A stretch of DNA of 64,000 bases from Petunia secreta. Its lineage: Eukaryota > Streptophyta > Magnoliopsida > Solanales > Solanaceae. The translations under genes and the position numbers were made by a program. Under the pieces are notes generated by a model, which was not told where the DNA came from, did not search any database, and saw only the letters and a program-made list of their open reading frames with translations. The stretch is from contig JARKIP010000011.1 in NCBI GenBank assembly GCA_029990175.1, positions 28,866,001-28,930,000 on the forward strand, given 5' to 3'. The first letter of the stretch is position 1. Each line of letters starts with the position of its first letter. This document shows positions 62,872 through 64,000 of this stretch, one piece after another.

Positions 62872-63535
62872 TGATGTGATCCAGATTGGCACTCAAAGTC
62901 GTGGAGGATTCATGCTAGACATTAAGAGCTTGGAAGCAAGAATCAAGTCAAAAGGATGGTCAAATGAGCAAAAATGCAAGACTGCAAATTCTAGAAATTT
63001 GCAGATAGCGATCGTGAGAGACTTAGTACGATCGCGATGAGATCTCAGACTACACATCGCGATTTCGAGGCCACATGTGTGATCGCTATGAAGGACATGT
63101 CCTGGCAAATTTTCAGAATTAACATTAGGGGTTTTTTAGCCCATTTATCATTGTATTTGATTAGCTACTATAAATAGCCTAATCCTAGGGTTTAGTCATA
63201 AGTTTTTGGATGATGAATGATTGAGAATACTCTTGTGAGAGTGTGTGTATAAGTTGTATCACTTTTTTTCTTCTTAGATCTCTCTTGGATTCTCTTGTGT
63301 GAGAGATCCATTGCTTGAGTTCACGTCTTTTCCCCATTGGATATCGATCTTTGATTGTATTGTCTAAATTAGGGTATTACAATTTGTTTGTAGTATTCTA
63401 ATTTACCTACAATTATGTGATTTAATTCCTTTCTTTCTTCTATCTATCCCCTATTTCCTTCTATTTTTACTTTATGTCATTGATTTTATCATTTGATGGC
63501 TTGATTTCCTATTCTTAGAGTTCAGGATCCTATCA
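62872..63535 (+). repeat. 3' LTR, GCGATCGC motifs partly mutated
   Basis: 664 bp. Compared with the 5' LTR, several CpG sites in the cluster (63006-63090) have become TpG or CpA. Confidence 0.87.
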
Positions 63536-63540
63536 CGACG

Positions 63541-64000
63541 AGACTTGGCGCGCGAGTTGCCAGCTAGTGATCCGCTCCTCTAGCGATGGGGCTAAAAGTC
63601 CAACATTTGTTTAATGGAGGTCGAAAATGTGAGAGTGGCGCACGGAGGCTAGCTACTGAGCCTCAATTCTTTATCACTTCCTTGATTAACCTAGTGGAAA
63701 ATAGGAAGAATCTAATAACTTTGAATCCTATCATTAGGGTGGTTAATGGTTTTGATTAGCCCATTCTTAAATTTAAAAGCCAGCTTAATCTTTGCCTGCT
63801 AACAACTTTAACCTGATCTAAAGTCTATTAATAAAGAATGGTCATGGTTAACGTAACTTTTATCTTAAATATAGAATACTGTAAGGTTCAATCCTTACCC
63901 TGGTTATCGAATGTTCGAAGCCTTAACTCATTTTCTACGCGGTAGAAAATGTAACATGTACGCATTTTAGGAAAAGTAAGACTTAAAATATGGACTGTGG
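63541..64000. other. Right-edge sequence without recognised gene
   Basis: Starts with a GC-rich stretch (GGCGCGCGAGTT) that may be the flank of another repeat, then AT-rich sequence. No open frame of note. Confidence 0.4.

Larger units (their letters stand above)
58658..63535 (+). mobile_element. LTR retrotransposon without RT, encoding a Tyr/Gly/Asp-rich protein
   Basis: LTRs 58658-59345 and 62872-63535 (TGATG... to ...CCTATCA). Flanks TGACG and CGACG match in four of five bases, probably a decayed target duplication. The primer site after the left LTR (TAATATCAGAGCTC, 59349-59362) is an imperfect initiator-Met site; the polypurine stretch AAAGAATGAGGGAA precedes the right LTR. The 3.5-kb inside holds the 60401-61114 frame, a gypsy-like post-protease remnant (61261-61605) and small C-terminal frames (62096-62859), but no reverse transcriptase or integrase. 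Confidence 0.85.

Noticed and set aside
63870..63905. tRNA-like GGTTCAATCC box
   Set aside because: No A box, cloverleaf or acceptor stem can be drawn around it.

Overview
The window is plant nuclear DNA, most likely from the nightshade family (Solanaceae). The evidence is AT-rich sequence, spliced GT-AG exons, several kinds of plant LTR retrotransposon, plant LINEs with DUF4283 and zf-RVT type proteins, Solanaceae-type SINEs ending in (GTT)n, and Stowaway-like MITEs. I do not name a species. The only host gene I can support is a Dicer-like 3 (DCL3) gene on the + strand. Its visible exons run from 6577 to 49349. The helicase motif II (DECH) is in the first visible exon, and the two dsRNA-binding domains and the stop codon are in the last ones. 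The first exons (start codon, helicase motif I) lie upstream of the window. I placed 23 exons by hand, about 4.6 kb of coding sequence spread over 42.8 kb. All junctions keep reading phase except the one between 33235 and 41028.

Layout: 1-5943 is a nearly intact LINE. 6577-6892 holds the first two visible DCL3 exons. 7671-16054 is a composite of a small TRIM element and a Tekay/del-type Ty3-gypsy chromovirus on the - strand, flanked as one unit by the 5-bp repeat GGCTA. 16481-33235 holds the rest of the DCL3 helicase, DUF283 and PAZ exons, separated by copia relics, SINEs and two degraded LINEs. 33460-34562 is a tandem duplication, one copy of which carries a MITE. 35087-40182 is a Ty1-copia element inserted in an older antisense non-LTR relic. 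41028-49349 holds the RNase IIIa, RNase IIIb and dsRBD exons. 50527-57984 is a complete - strand LTR element with gag and protease but no reverse transcriptase. 58658-63535 is another LTR element without reverse transcriptase, on the + strand, encoding a Tyr-Gly-Asp-rich protein.

How it fits together: DCL3 makes the 24-nt siRNAs of RNA-directed DNA methylation, the pathway that silences transposons. Here its own introns are filled with the kinds of element it is known to silence. The most unusual observation is the TRIM/Tekay composite. Its two unlike outer ends are both intact and share one target-site duplication, which suggests that two different retroelement cDNAs joined before a single integration. 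Boundaries, phases and repeat comparisons were read by eye; no alignment or database search was run.
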